Positions 25,967-34,850 of a stretch of 64,000 bases of DNA are shown here, piece after piece. The position numbers were made by a program, and so were the translations under genes. The stretch is taken from assembly GCF_018130245.1 (NCBI RefSeq), contig NZ_JAFCKP010000001.1, positions 558,001 to 622,000 on the forward strand, given 5' to 3'. Source of the stretch: Bradyrhizobium sp. SZCCT0231 (GTDB lineage: Bacteria; Pseudomonadota; Alphaproteobacteria; Rhizobiales; Xanthobacteraceae). Within the stretch, counting starts at the first letter, position 1, and every line of letters begins with the position of its first letter. The notes beneath the pieces were generated by a model. That model did not search any database. It was not told where the DNA came from and saw nothing but the letters and a program-made list of their open reading frames with translations.

Positions 25967-27138
25967 CGGGAGGCGCTCCGGGCCCGTTCGCTGTCGTCAT
26001 CGCGCTCGGCAGCGCCCAGACCATCGCGTGGGCGTCGAGCTACTATCTTCCTGCGATCCTGGCTGCGCCCATTGCGGGGGATCTCGGTCTTGCGCCGACT
26101 TACGTGTTCGCAGCGCTGTCGGGAGCGCTCGTCATCTCCGGCCTGCTTGGTCCGAGAGTTGGGCATGCCATCGATACGTTCGGTGGGCGTAGCCTGCTTG
26201 CCGTCTCGAACCTCGTTTTCGCCGCGGGCTTGCTGCTGCTGTCCGTGGCCTATGGCGTAGCGGTGCTGATCACAGCCTGGATCTTGCTCGGGATCGGCAT
26301 GGGCATGGGCCTCTATGAAGCCGCGTTCGCGACGCTTGCGCGCATTTATGGCGCCAATGCGCGACGAACGATCACCGGCATCACCCTGATCGCCGGTTTC
26401 GCCAGCACACTCGGCTGGCCTCTCACGACGTGGCTCGCTACGGAGTACGGCTGGCGCGCGGCCTGCCAGCTATGGGCGGTGATCCATATCGGTCTTGCCT
26501 TGCCGCTCAACCTTTCGCTGCCCCGTGCCGCTCCATTGGATCAGGACTCCCGACCGAGCACGGGCGCGAGCCAGCAATCCGCCCGCCAGAGCGAAACCTT
26601 CGCAATGATGCTGCTGGCGTACATGTTTGCGGCCGCGAGTTTTGTCAGCTCCGGAGTCTCGGCGATTCTACCGGCCATGCTGGTTGCGTTCGGCGCCACG
26701 CCGGCACAGGCGTTGTTCGCAGGAGCATTGGTTGGACCTGCGCAAGTCGGCGCCCGCCTTCTGGAAGCAGGATGGCTCGGCCGGTTTCATCCGCTGCTGT
26801 CGGCAAGGCTCGCCATGCTCATGAATCCGATCGGCGTGCTTGCGCTGGTCGCGGGCGGCCCTTTGCTCGCACCGGCCTTCACGGTGCTGTATGGCGCGGG
26901 CAACGGCATCATCACCATTGCCCGTGGTACGCTGCCGTTGGTGCTGTTCGGGCCGGTGGGATTCGGCAGGCGCGTCGGTGTGATCTCGCTGCCGTCGAGG
27001 GCAACAGGCGCCTTCGCGCCGCTTGCGCTGGGACTGATGGTGGAGCATTTCGGAAGCAGCGCGCTGTGGATCAGCGCGCTGGCGTCGGTCTCTGCGTTTT
27101 TCGCGCTTCTGTTGCTTCGTGGGGATCAGACGGCATGA
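25963..27138 (+). CDS. MFS transporter, ars-cluster type
   Basis: The membrane protein of about 391 residues has twelve predicted helices and major-facilitator features such as GPRVGHAIDTFGGRSLL after helix 2 and GAQVG-like glycine patterns. It is translated from an ATG overlapping the flavoprotein stop (ATGA); an ATG at 25951 is also possible. MFS proteins in arsenic loci include ArsK-type As(III)/Sb(III) exporters and ArsJ organoarsenical exporters. No GAPDH gene is present, which speaks against ArsJ. The substrate is therefore open, with an arsenic compound most likely. Confidence 0.8.
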   Translation: MTGGAPGPFAVVIALGSAQTIAWASSYYLPAILAAPIAGDLGLAPTYVFAALSGALVISGLLGPRVGHAIDTFGGRSLLAVSNLVFAAGLLLLSVAYGVAVLITAWILLGIGMGMGLYEAAFATLARIYGANARRTITGITLIAGFASTLGWPLTTWLATEYGWRAACQLWAVIHIGLALPLNLSLPRAAPLDQDSRPSTGASQQSARQSETFAMMLLAYMFAAASFVSSGVSAILPAMLVAFGATPAQALFAGALVGPAQVGARLLEAGWLGRFHPLLSARLAMLMNPIGVLALVAGGPLLAPAFTVLYGAGNGIITIARGTLPLVLFGPVGFGRRVGVISLPSRATGAFAPLALGLMVEHFGSSALWISALASVSAFFALLLLRGDQTA

Positions 27139-27171
27139 GTCCGTGTCAGATGGGAGGAGAACATTCGTAGC

Positions 27172-28386
27172 TTGCGCGGCTGGCCGCTGATTGCGGTGAT
27201 GTGTATCGGCCAGCTCGGCAATCTGCTGCCGCACGTGACCTTGTCCGCGAATCTGGCGCAGCACCTGATGCCGGCGTGGGGGTTGTCCGCCGCGGAAGGC
27301 GGGCTGATGGCGAGCGGCTACGCGTTTGGCTACATGCTGGCGGTGCCCGTGCTCACGACGCTGACCGATCGGGTGGACGCACGGCTGGTGCTCCTGGTCG
27401 GCTCTGTCCTCAGTGGACTCGCGACCGTTGCGTTTGGCATCTTCGCGCAAGGCTTCTGGTCGGCGACCATCATCTGGTCGCTCGCCGGCCTTGGTTTTGC
27501 CGGTGCCTACATGCCAGGGCTCAAGGCACTGACGGACCGGTTACCCGCCGGCGACACCTCACGGGCGGTTACGCTCTACACGTCGAGCTTCTCGGTGGGC
27601 GTAGGCCTGTCGTTCCTGATCGCGCAAGTCCTCGCAGATGGCTGGGGATGGCGGACCGCGTTTTACGTGACCGGCATCGGTCCCATCGCGATGGTGGTCG
27701 CGTGTCTTTTGATCGAGAGGCGCAGTCCCGCTCCGAGAGCCGGACGTCTCTTGAACTTTGCGCCCGTTTTCGCCAACCGCGAGGCACTCGGTTACATCTT
27801 CGGTTACGGCGCGCACTGCTTCGAGCTCTACGGCATTCGCACATGGCTGGTCGGATTCTGGACCTACGTCGTCGCGCATCAGGGCGCGCCCTCATGGCTG
27901 AGCCCAGTCCTGATGAGCTTCTGCTTTGCAGTGATCTCCATGCCGGCCAGCATCCTCGGCAACGAGGCCGCACTGAAGTTCGGGCGACATCGGGCGATCA
28001 CGGTGGTGATGATCGCTTCGGCCTGCGTTGCGCTCGTCATCGGCCTTAGTGCGACGGCTCCGGCATGGGTGCTGGCGCTGCTGCTGATGATCTATGGCCT
28101 GACGGTGCCGGCGGATTCTGGTGCGTTGACAGCCGGCATGTCGGCTGCAGCTGTCTCGGAGCATCGCGGGGCGACTCTGGCCCTGCATTCGACCGTCGGG
28201 TTCGGCCTGTCGGCGATGGGAGCTTGGGGAACCGGGGCTGCACTCGATGCTGCTGGCGGTCCGCAGAGTGCAGAGGGCTGGTTGCTGGCTTTCGTCGTGC
28301 TCGCGGCCGGGATCGCGCTAGGTCCGCTCGCGTTGCTATGGGCGCGGACGGCTCGGCCCGAAGAGTTGCTATCGAGGCCGCAATAG
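27172..28386 (+). CDS. MFS transporter, CynX/NimT-like
   Basis: This second MFS protein has 404 residues and twelve helices, with LTDRVDARLVLLVGSVLSG after helix 2 and GLGFAGAYMPGLKALTDRLP as the family signature. The start is a TTG at 27172 with GGAGGAG twelve bases upstream; no ATG or GTG is available between the in-frame stop at 27136 and there. It is unlike its MFS neighbour in sequence, so it is not a duplicate. Position suggests it is the last gene of the second arsR operon, but the substrate is unknown. Confidence 0.8.
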   Translation: MRGWPLIAVMCIGQLGNLLPHVTLSANLAQHLMPAWGLSAAEGGLMASGYAFGYMLAVPVLTTLTDRVDARLVLLVGSVLSGLATVAFGIFAQGFWSATIIWSLAGLGFAGAYMPGLKALTDRLPAGDTSRAVTLYTSSFSVGVGLSFLIAQVLADGWGWRTAFYVTGIGPIAMVVACLLIERRSPAPRAGRLLNFAPVFANREALGYIFGYGAHCFELYGIRTWLVGFWTYVVAHQGAPSWLSPVLMSFCFAVISMPASILGNEAALKFGRHRAITVVMIASACVALVIGLSATAPAWVLALLLMIYGLTVPADSGALTAGMSAAAVSEHRGATLALHSTVGFGLSAMGAWGTGAALDAAGGPQSAEGWLLAFVVLAAGIALGPLALLWARTARPEELLSRPQ

Positions 28387-28540
28387 GCGAGGCAGGATGG
28401 GGGCGCTGATCGGCCCGACATGCATCGGAGCCTCGGTCACGAATGCTTGACCCGGATCAAAGAATGCTTTCGGCAGCGGAATATGATACGAAAGCTGCGC
28501 TGCGGCCCGAAATGGTATCCAAGAGGTAAAAGCACATTTG

Positions 28541-28903
28541 ATGCGGATCGTTCGTACCATCCTGGCATTCGCCATCGCCATATCCCTGGCGATGCTGCCG
28601 GCTGGCGCGTCCGCTTCCAGCCTCGCCATGTCGTCGAATGACATGCAGGCGGCCATGCAGATGGGCGGCGACGGCGACATGTCGATGGACGATTGTTGTC
28701 CCGACATGAAGGGAACGGGTTCCGACACCGGCTACAAATGCGGGATGGGCTTCTGCTGTGTCGGCGGCACCGTCGCACTTGCAGACATTCGTCCGCTGGC
28801 TTTCGAATTCCTTGCCGTAGCGGCAGGGGAAACCGCTATTCCCGCCGATCAGGTCGTCTCCTCCCGCGGCGGCAGTCCTCCCTTCCGGCCTCCTCGAATC
28901 TGA
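28541..28903 (+). CDS. Exported Met/Cys-rich small protein, probable metal binder
   Basis: The 120-residue product has a signal peptide (TILAFAIAISLAMLPAGASA) and then a segment of about 55 residues packed with Met, Asp and Cys: MSSNDMQAAMQMGGDGDMSM, DDCCPDMKG, YKCGMGFCC. Such Met- and Cys-rich periplasmic segments typically bind Cu(I). The final 45 residues are plain. It is 100 bases upstream of the FixH/CusBA genes. I know no named family; a periplasmic copper chaperone or buffer is inferred from composition and context. Confidence 0.7.
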   Translation: MRIVRTILAFAIAISLAMLPAGASASSLAMSSNDMQAAMQMGGDGDMSMDDCCPDMKGTGSDTGYKCGMGFCCVGGTVALADIRPLAFEFLAVAAGETAIPADQVVSSRGGSPPFRPPRI

Positions 28904-29006
28904 TCTCGCCAAGCCAAAGACGCGCGCGGGCACGCCTGCACGCGACGATGACTGACGTGCGCGCTTCCTGCGTCACGGCGGAAGATCAATTCATGAGGAC
29001 AGGACA

Positions 29007-29399
29007 ATGCTTTCCAAATTCAGCGCCGCGGCTGTCGCCGCCACCCTTTCGCTCGCTGCTACGGCCGCGATGGCGGGCGCCGGCGATTACGCTTTCGAGC
29101 CGGTCAATCCCGAGATGAAGAAGGGCGACGACGTCACGCTCGCCATTCGCTTGACCAACAAGCAGACCGGCAAGCCGGTGCCGGACGCGGTCATCTTCAA
29201 AACCCGTGTCGATATGGCCCCGGACGGCATGGCCGAGATGGAATCGGCCGTCGCACCGCTGCCGCCCAAGGAGCCGGGCGTCTACACCTTTAGGACGGAC
29301 CTGCCGATGGCCGGCCGCTACCAGGTCACGCTCTCGGCGAAGGTGCAGGGCGAGCCTGAGACGGTCACCGGCAAGGTCATCGTCAAGGCGATCAAGTGA
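29007..29399 (+). CDS. FixH/YtkA-like periplasmic protein
   Basis: The 130-residue protein has a signal peptide (cleavage after TAAMA) and an immunoglobulin-like beta fold typical of the YtkA/FixH family: YAFEPVNPEMKKGDDVTLAIRL, then GVYTFRTDLPMAGRYQVTLSAKVQG. Members are found next to CusB-type adaptors and copper genes. There is no fixGIS operon here, so it is not the cytochrome cbb3 assembly FixH. A role in periplasmic copper handling is inferred. The CusB gene follows after 83 bases. Confidence 0.82.
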   Translation: MLSKFSAAAVAATLSLAATAAMAGAGDYAFEPVNPEMKKGDDVTLAIRLTNKQTGKPVPDAVIFKTRVDMAPDGMAEMESAVAPLPPKEPGVYTFRTDLPMAGRYQVTLSAKVQGEPETVTGKVIVKAIK

Positions 29400-29482
29400 G
29401 CTTTCGGGCGCCGCCGGATGGCGCCCGAACTTCTCTTTCCCATTCACATGGATGCGCGCCCTGGGGCGCGCGGTATCTGGCG

Positions 29483-30904
29483 ATGAATACGCTCCGTCTT
29501 CTCACCGCACTCGCGCTCACCGGCAGCCTGGTCCTGGGCGCCACCTGGTTCATGAACGATGGACGCTGGTCCGTTCATGCCGAGGTCGGCTCGACCACGA
29601 CAGACGGCGCCCGAACTCCGCTCTATTACCGCGATCCGAGCGGCGCGCCGCTTTGGTCGGCCGGTCCAAAGAAGGATGACCGCGGGCGGGACTATCTGCC
29701 GGTCTACGATGACGATCAGACGACTGCAGCGGCAACGAAACCGCCGCAGGCGGCTTCATCGCGAAAAATCCTCTACTACCGCAATCCGATGGGGTTGCCC
29801 GACACGTCACCCGTGCCGAAGAAGGATCCGATGGGGATGAACTATGTCCCCGTTTACGAAGGCGACGATGTCGACGATGGGACGGTGAAGCTGTCGCCCG
29901 GCAAGATCCAGCGCAGCGGCGTGAGGTCCGAGCCCGTCGCGCGACGACCGATCCGGGTCCTGGTGAAGGCACCCGGCACGATCCAGCTTGACGAGCGCCG
30001 CGTCTCGGTGATCGCGATGCGCGCCGAGAGTTTCGTGCAGAAGATCGCGGACGTCACCACCGGCACCCGCGTGAAGGCGGGCCAGCCGCTGATGGAGATT
30101 TACAGCTCGGCGGTCGCATCCGCGGCGGCCGAATATCTCGCGACGATCACCTCCAAAACGGTGGGCAGTGTCGAGGTGTACGGCCGCGGCTCGCGGCAAC
30201 GGCTGGTCAATCTCGACATCCCCGAGCAGGTGATCGCCGAGATGGAGAGAACGCACGTCGCGCCGGTCACCATCCACTGGTCGGCGCCGCGCGACGGGAT
30301 CGTGCTCGAGCGCAATGCGATCGAGGGCATGCGCGCCAATCCCGGCGACGCGCTGTTCCGCATTGCCGACATTTCGCTGGTCTGGGCGCTGGTCGACGTC
30401 GCCGAGCGCGATCTCGGCAACATCGCGGTCGGGCAGTCCGTTGCGGTGCGCGCGCGCAGCTTTCCCGGCCGCGTGTTCACCGGAAAGATCGTCGTGATCT
30501 ATCCGCAGGTGAACCGCGAAACCCGGACGGTTCGCGTCCGCATCGAGCTCGCCAATCCCGACGCGGTGCTGCTGCCGGACATGTATGTCGATGCCGACGT
30601 CGATACGGCCGATGGTGCGCCCGTCCTCGCGATACAGGACAGCGCGGTGCTCGACACCGGCACGCGCCAGGCCGTGCTCGTCGACAAGGGGGACGGGCGT
30701 TTCGAGCCGCGTGAGGTGAAGCTCGGCCGGCGCGGCGGCGGCTTTATCGAGGTGCGGGACGGACTTGCGGACGGCGAGGCCGTGGTCACATCCGCCAACT
30801 TCCTGATCGATGCGGAAAGCAATCTGAAGGCCGCGCTCAAAGGTTTTGCCGAGGCTGCGCCTCAAGCCTCCGACGCGGGCCATGCGACGGGAGAGCACAA
30901 ATGA
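29483..30904 (+). CDS. cusB: RND efflux periplasmic adaptor, CusB-like
   Basis: This 473-residue membrane-fusion protein begins with a signal anchor (LRLLTALALTGSLVLGATWF). Two heavy-metal-binding domain motifs follow: LYYRDPSGAPLWSAGPKKDD (about 48-67) and LYYRNPMGLPDTSPVPKKDP (about 95-114), the latter continuing MGMNYVPVY. The first has lost the methionines kept in the second. Then come the barrel-sandwich and beta-barrel domains (VSVIAMRAESFVQKIADVTTG; MYVDADVD). It bridges CusA to an outer-membrane channel. The stop overlaps the cusA start by four bases. An in-frame GTG at 29396 would add 29 residues before the signal and is rejected. Confidence 0.9.
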   Translation: MNTLRLLTALALTGSLVLGATWFMNDGRWSVHAEVGSTTTDGARTPLYYRDPSGAPLWSAGPKKDDRGRDYLPVYDDDQTTAAATKPPQAASSRKILYYRNPMGLPDTSPVPKKDPMGMNYVPVYEGDDVDDGTVKLSPGKIQRSGVRSEPVARRPIRVLVKAPGTIQLDERRVSVIAMRAESFVQKIADVTTGTRVKAGQPLMEIYSSAVASAAAEYLATITSKTVGSVEVYGRGSRQRLVNLDIPEQVIAEMERTHVAPVTIHWSAPRDGIVLERNAIEGMRANPGDALFRIADISLVWALVDVAERDLGNIAVGQSVAVRARSFPGRVFTGKIVVIYPQVNRETRTVRVRIELANPDAVLLPDMYVDADVDTADGAPVLAIQDSAVLDTGTRQAVLVDKGDGRFEPREVKLGRRGGGFIEVRDGLADGEAVVTSANFLIDAESNLKAALKGFAEAAPQASDAGHATGEHK

Positions 30905-33900
30905 TCGCCCGCATCATCGCCTGGTCGGCGCGCAACCTGCTGCTGGTGCTGTTCGGCACCGGCTTTGCGGCCGCCGCCGGCTTCTACGCGCTGCTTCATC
31001 TGCCGCTGGATGCGATCCCCGACCTCTCGGACACCCAGGTCATCGTCTACACCGAATATCCCGGCCAGGCGCCGCAGGTGATCGAGGACCAGGTCACCTA
31101 TCCCTTGACGACGGCGATGCTGACCGTGCCGAAATCGAAGGTGGTGCGCGGCTTCTCCTTCTTCGGCGTGTCGTTCGTCTACGTGATCTTCGAGGACGGC
31201 ACCGACATCTATTGGGCGCGATCGCGCGTCATGGAGTTCCTGAACAGCGCGACGTCGCGGCTTCCCGCCGGCGTCACCCCGACCATCGGGCCCGACGCGA
31301 CCGGCGTCGGCTGGGTCTATCAGTATGCCGTGATGTCGAAAGAATTGAACCTCGCCGACACGCGCACGATCCAGGACTGGAATCTGAAATTCGCCCTGGC
31401 CAAGGCCGAAGGCGTCGCCGAGGTCGCCAGCATCGGCGGCTTCGTCAAGCAGTACAACGTGGTGCTCGACCCGCAGCGGATGCGGGATCGCGGCATCAGC
31501 ATGCAGAAGATCCGGGAGGCGATCCGCGCCAGCAACGCCGATGTCGGCGGCCGCACGGTCGAGCTCTCCGAGTTCGAATATGTCATCCGCGGCAAGGGCT
31601 ACCTCAAGAGCATCAACGATCTCGGCAACATCGTGCTGAAGACGAGCAACGGCACGCCGGTGCTGCTGCGGGACGTTGCCAATGTCGAGCTCGGGCCGGA
31701 CGAGCGGCGCGGCATCGCCGAGCTGAACGGCGAGGGCGAGGTCGCAAGCGGCATCGTGCTGCAGCGCTTCGGCGTCAACGCCCTCGACGTGATCGAGAAC
31801 GTCAAGAAGCGCTTCGAGCAGATCGCAAGCAGCCTGCCGAAGTCGGTCGAGATCGTCCCGGTCTACGACCGCTCCAACCTGATCTACGCGGCGATCGATA
31901 CGCTGAAGCACACGCTGGTCGAGGAGAGCATCGTGGTCGCGCTCGTCTGCATCGTGTTCCTGCTCCACGTCCGCAGCGCACTGGTCGCGATCCTGATGCT
32001 GCCGGTCGGCGTGCTGATGGCGTTCGGCGCCATGAAGCTGCTGGGATTGGGATCGAACATCATGAGCCTGGGCGGCATCGCGATTGCGATCGGCGCCATG
32101 GTGGATGCCGCGATCGTCATGATCGAGAACGCCCACAAGCACCTGGAGCGCGCCAGGCCCGGTCAGTCGCGCGTCCAGATCCTGATCGACGCGGCGTCCG
32201 AAGTTGGGCCGGCGCTGTTCTTCAGCCTGCTCATCATCACCGTGTCGTTCATGCCGATCTTCACGCTGGAATCGCAGGAAGGGCGGCTGTTCAGCCCGCT
32301 GGCGTTCACGAAGACCTTCTCGATGGCTGCTGCGGCCCTGCTGTCCGTCACTCTGGTGCCGGCGTTGATGGTGATCTTCGTTCGCGGCAGGATCGTGCCG
32401 GAGCACAGGAATGTCATCAACCGCTTCCTGATCTGGATCTACCGGCCGGTCATCAAGGGCGTGCTGCGCGCCAAGACGCTGGTGATCCTGGGCTCGCTCG
32501 TCGTGCTCGCCGTCACGATCTGGCCGGCCCGGCAGCTCGGCACCGAGTTCATGCCGACGCTGGATGAGGGCACGCTGCTCTACATGCCGACGACGCTGCC
32601 CGGCATCTCCGTGACCAAGGCGGCCGAGCTGATGCAGACGCAGGACCGCATCATCAAGTCGTTCCCGGAGGTCGCGTCCGTCTATGGCAAGGCGGGACGG
32701 GCGGCGACTGCGACCGATCCGGCGCCGACCGAGATGTTCGAAACCGTGGTCAACCTGAAGCCGAAGGAGCTTTGGCGCCCCGGCGTCACGGTCGACAGCC
32801 TGATCGCGGAGATGGACAAGGCATTGCAATTCCCGGGCGTCTCCAACGCCTGGACCATGCCGATCAAGGCGCGCATCGACATGCTGTCCACCGGCATCCG
32901 CACGCCTGTCGGCGTCAAGGTGATGGGCAGCGATCTCGTCGAGATCGACCGGCTGGCGCGGCAGGTCGAGCGCGTGATCAAGACCGTCCCGGGCACCTCC
33001 TCGGCCTACGCCGAGCGCGGCATCGGCGGCTACTATCTCGAGATCGTCCCGGACCGCGAGGCGCTCGCCCGCTATGGCATCCTGATCCAGGACGTTCAGG
33101 ACACCATCGCGGCCGCGCTCGGTGGTCAGACCGTGACGACGACGGTGGAGGGACGGCAGCGGTTCACGGTGAACATGCGCTATCCGCGCGACCTGCGCGA
33201 CAATCCCAAGGCGATCGCCAGCGACATCCTGGTGCCGATGCCGGCAGGCGGCGCCGTGCCGCTCGGCGAGATCGCCAAGGTCGAGCCGGCGCGGGGGCCG
33301 ACGTCGATCCGGACCGAGAACGGGCAGCTCGCAACCTACATCTACGTCGACATCCGCGATCGCGACATCGGCAGCTACGTCGCCGATGCGCAACGCGCCG
33401 TGACTGACAGCATCCAGTTCCCGCCCGGATACTACGTGGTCTGGAGCGGCCAGTACGAATATCTCCAGCGCGCCGCGGCGCGCCTGAAGATCGTGATCCC
33501 GGTGACGCTGACCATCATCTTCCTGCTGCTGTACCTGAACTTCAGGGCGATGACCGAGACCTTCATCGTCATGCTCTCACTGCCCTTCGCGCTGGTCGGC
33601 GGCATCTGGATGATGTGGTGGCTCGGCTTCAACCTGTCGGTCGCCGTCGCCGTCGGCTTCATCGCACTCGCCGGTGTCGCCGCCGAGACCGGCGTCGTGA
33701 TGCTGATCTACCTCGAGCATGCCCTCGCAGCGGTCAAGGCGAAGTGCCGCGCCGAGGGCAGGGGCTTCAGCCGGCAGGATCTGCACGAGGCCATCATGGA
33801 AGGCGCCGTCGAACGCGTCCGTCCCAAGATGATGACGGTGGTCGCCATCATGGCGGGCCTGCTGCCGATCATGTGGAGCAGCGGCACCGGGTCGGAGATC

Positions 33901-34092
33901 ATGCAGCGCATCGCGGTGCCGATGATCGGCGGGATGACATCGTCGACGCTGCTGACGCTGATCGTGATCCCGGCGATCTTCGGGCTGGTGAAAGGCTTCC
34001 GCCTGCCTCCCAAGGGCGACGACAAGGAACAACCGACCGAAATGCCGAAGCCGATCGGTGCCAGATTGCGGGTGGTGGAGCCGGCCGAATGA
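30901..34092 (+). CDS. cusA: Heavy-metal RND pump, CusA-like (Cu/Ag subfamily)
   Basis: The 1063-residue proton-driven pump has twelve transmembrane helices and two large periplasmic loops. The TM4 signature NIMSLGGIAIAIGAMVDAAI followed by VMIENAHKHLE matches the copper/silver HME4 group that includes CusA, rather than the Co/Zn/Cd group. LDAIPDLSDTQVIV and EYPGQAPQVIEDQVTYPLTT are standard N-terminal features. It exports periplasmic or cytoplasmic Cu(I)/Ag(I) with CusB. No CusC or CusF gene lies in the window, so the outer-membrane partner must be encoded elsewhere. Confidence 0.93.
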   Translation: MIARIIAWSARNLLLVLFGTGFAAAAGFYALLHLPLDAIPDLSDTQVIVYTEYPGQAPQVIEDQVTYPLTTAMLTVPKSKVVRGFSFFGVSFVYVIFEDGTDIYWARSRVMEFLNSATSRLPAGVTPTIGPDATGVGWVYQYAVMSKELNLADTRTIQDWNLKFALAKAEGVAEVASIGGFVKQYNVVLDPQRMRDRGISMQKIREAIRASNADVGGRTVELSEFEYVIRGKGYLKSINDLGNIVLKTSNGTPVLLRDVANVELGPDERRGIAELNGEGEVASGIVLQRFGVNALDVIENVKKRFEQIASSLPKSVEIVPVYDRSNLIYAAIDTLKHTLVEESIVVALVCIVFLLHVRSALVAILMLPVGVLMAFGAMKLLGLGSNIMSLGGIAIAIGAMVDAAIVMIENAHKHLERARPGQSRVQILIDAASEVGPALFFSLLIITVSFMPIFTLESQEGRLFSPLAFTKTFSMAAAALLSVTLVPALMVIFVRGRIVPEHRNVINRFLIWIYRPVIKGVLRAKTLVILGSLVVLAVTIWPARQLGTEFMPTLDEGTLLYMPTTLPGISVTKAAELMQTQDRIIKSFPEVASVYGKAGRAATATDPAPTEMFETVVNLKPKELWRPGVTVDSLIAEMDKALQFPGVSNAWTMPIKARIDMLSTGIRTPVGVKVMGSDLVEIDRLARQVERVIKTVPGTSSAYAERGIGGYYLEIVPDREALARYGILIQDVQDTIAAALGGQTVTTTVEGRQRFTVNMRYPRDLRDNPKAIASDILVPMPAGGAVPLGEIAKVEPARGPTSIRTENGQLATYIYVDIRDRDIGSYVADAQRAVTDSIQFPPGYYVVWSGQYEYLQRAAARLKIVIPVTLTIIFLLLYLNFRAMTETFIVMLSLPFALVGGIWMMWWLGFNLSVAVAVGFIALAGVAAETGVVMLIYLEHALAAVKAKCRAEGRGFSRQDLHEAIMEGAVERVRPKMMTVVAIMAGLLPIMWSSGTGSEIMQRIAVPMIGGMTSSTLLTLIVIPAIFGLVKGFRLPPKGDDKEQPTEMPKPIGARLRVVEPAE

Positions 34093-34203
34093 ATTGAGCC
34101 ATGATGCACGGCATCATGTCGGGAATGGTGGACGATGGAACTGATCACCGCACCGATCGTCGTCGTTCTCGTATCGGGGGCGGCGATGCCAGGAGATGCG
34201 CGC

Positions 34204-34815
34204 ATGGGCTTCTACAACGACGTCATTCTTCCACGGCTTTGCGACCTTGCGATGCGCAACAAGGAACTTGCGCCCTACCGGAAACGCGCGATCCGTGCGG
34301 CTCAGGGCCGGGTGCTCGAGATCGGCATCGGGTCCGGCCGCAACCTGCCGTTCTACGGGGCTACGGTGAAGCAGGTTGTGGGGCTTGAACCCGCTCCAAA
34401 GCTTCTCGAGATGGCGCGGCACGCCCCGCATCCGGACACTCCGGTTGACTTTGTCGAAGCCTCGGCCGAGGCAATTCCGATCGAGGACCGCAGCATCGAC
34501 ACGGTCGTGACGACCTGGACCATGTGCAGCATTCCGGATGTCGATCGCGCCATGACGGAGGTGCGGCGTGTGCTGAAACCGGGAGGGAAGCTGGTCTTCG
34601 TCGAGCATGGCCGTGCGCCCGAACCGCGCGTGCGCTGGTGGCAGGATCGCCTGACCCCCGCGTGGACGCGCATCTCGGGCGGTTGTCATCTCAATCGGGA
34701 CATTGCTGACGTCTTGACCCGGAGCGGCTTTCGCATCGACGAGATGCGCACCGGATATATGAATGGCCTGAAGCCCATGACCTTCATGTACGAGGGTCAA
34801 GCGAGCCCTTGTTGA
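34204..34815 (+). CDS. Class I SAM-dependent methyltransferase (METTL7/UbiE-like)
   Basis: The 203-residue protein starts MGFYNDVILPRLCDLAMRNK and has SAM motif I VLEIGIGSGRNLPFY, motif II IDTVVTTWTMCSIPD and motif III LKPGGKLVFVEHG, with a late RWWQDRLTPAWTRISGGCHL. This is the pattern of small UbiE/METTL7-like enzymes. AGGAG at 34191-34195 gives the ATG at 34204 the best ribosome site; an ATG at 34135 would add a hydrophobic leader of 23 residues. It lacks the three conserved cysteines of ArsM, so arsenite methylation is not indicated. Substrate unknown. Confidence 0.82.
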   Translation: MGFYNDVILPRLCDLAMRNKELAPYRKRAIRAAQGRVLEIGIGSGRNLPFYGATVKQVVGLEPAPKLLEMARHAPHPDTPVDFVEASAEAIPIEDRSIDTVVTTWTMCSIPDVDRAMTEVRRVLKPGGKLVFVEHGRAPEPRVRWWQDRLTPAWTRISGGCHLNRDIADVLTRSGFRIDEMRTGYMNGLKPMTFMYEGQASPC

Positions 34816-34850
34816 TGGCTGTGGCGCTCCGAGCTTGAGGAGATCCAACG

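Noticed and set aside
30862-33393. 843-residue minus-strand frame opposite cusA
   Set aside because: The sense strand is an unmistakable RND pump; the antisense product is His/Asp/Arg-rich noise.
34135-34203. Upstream ATG that adds 23 hydrophobic residues to the methyltransferase
   Set aside because: The internal ATG at 34204 has a well-spaced AGGAG and begins the conserved part; the leader looks like a chance hydrophobic stretch.
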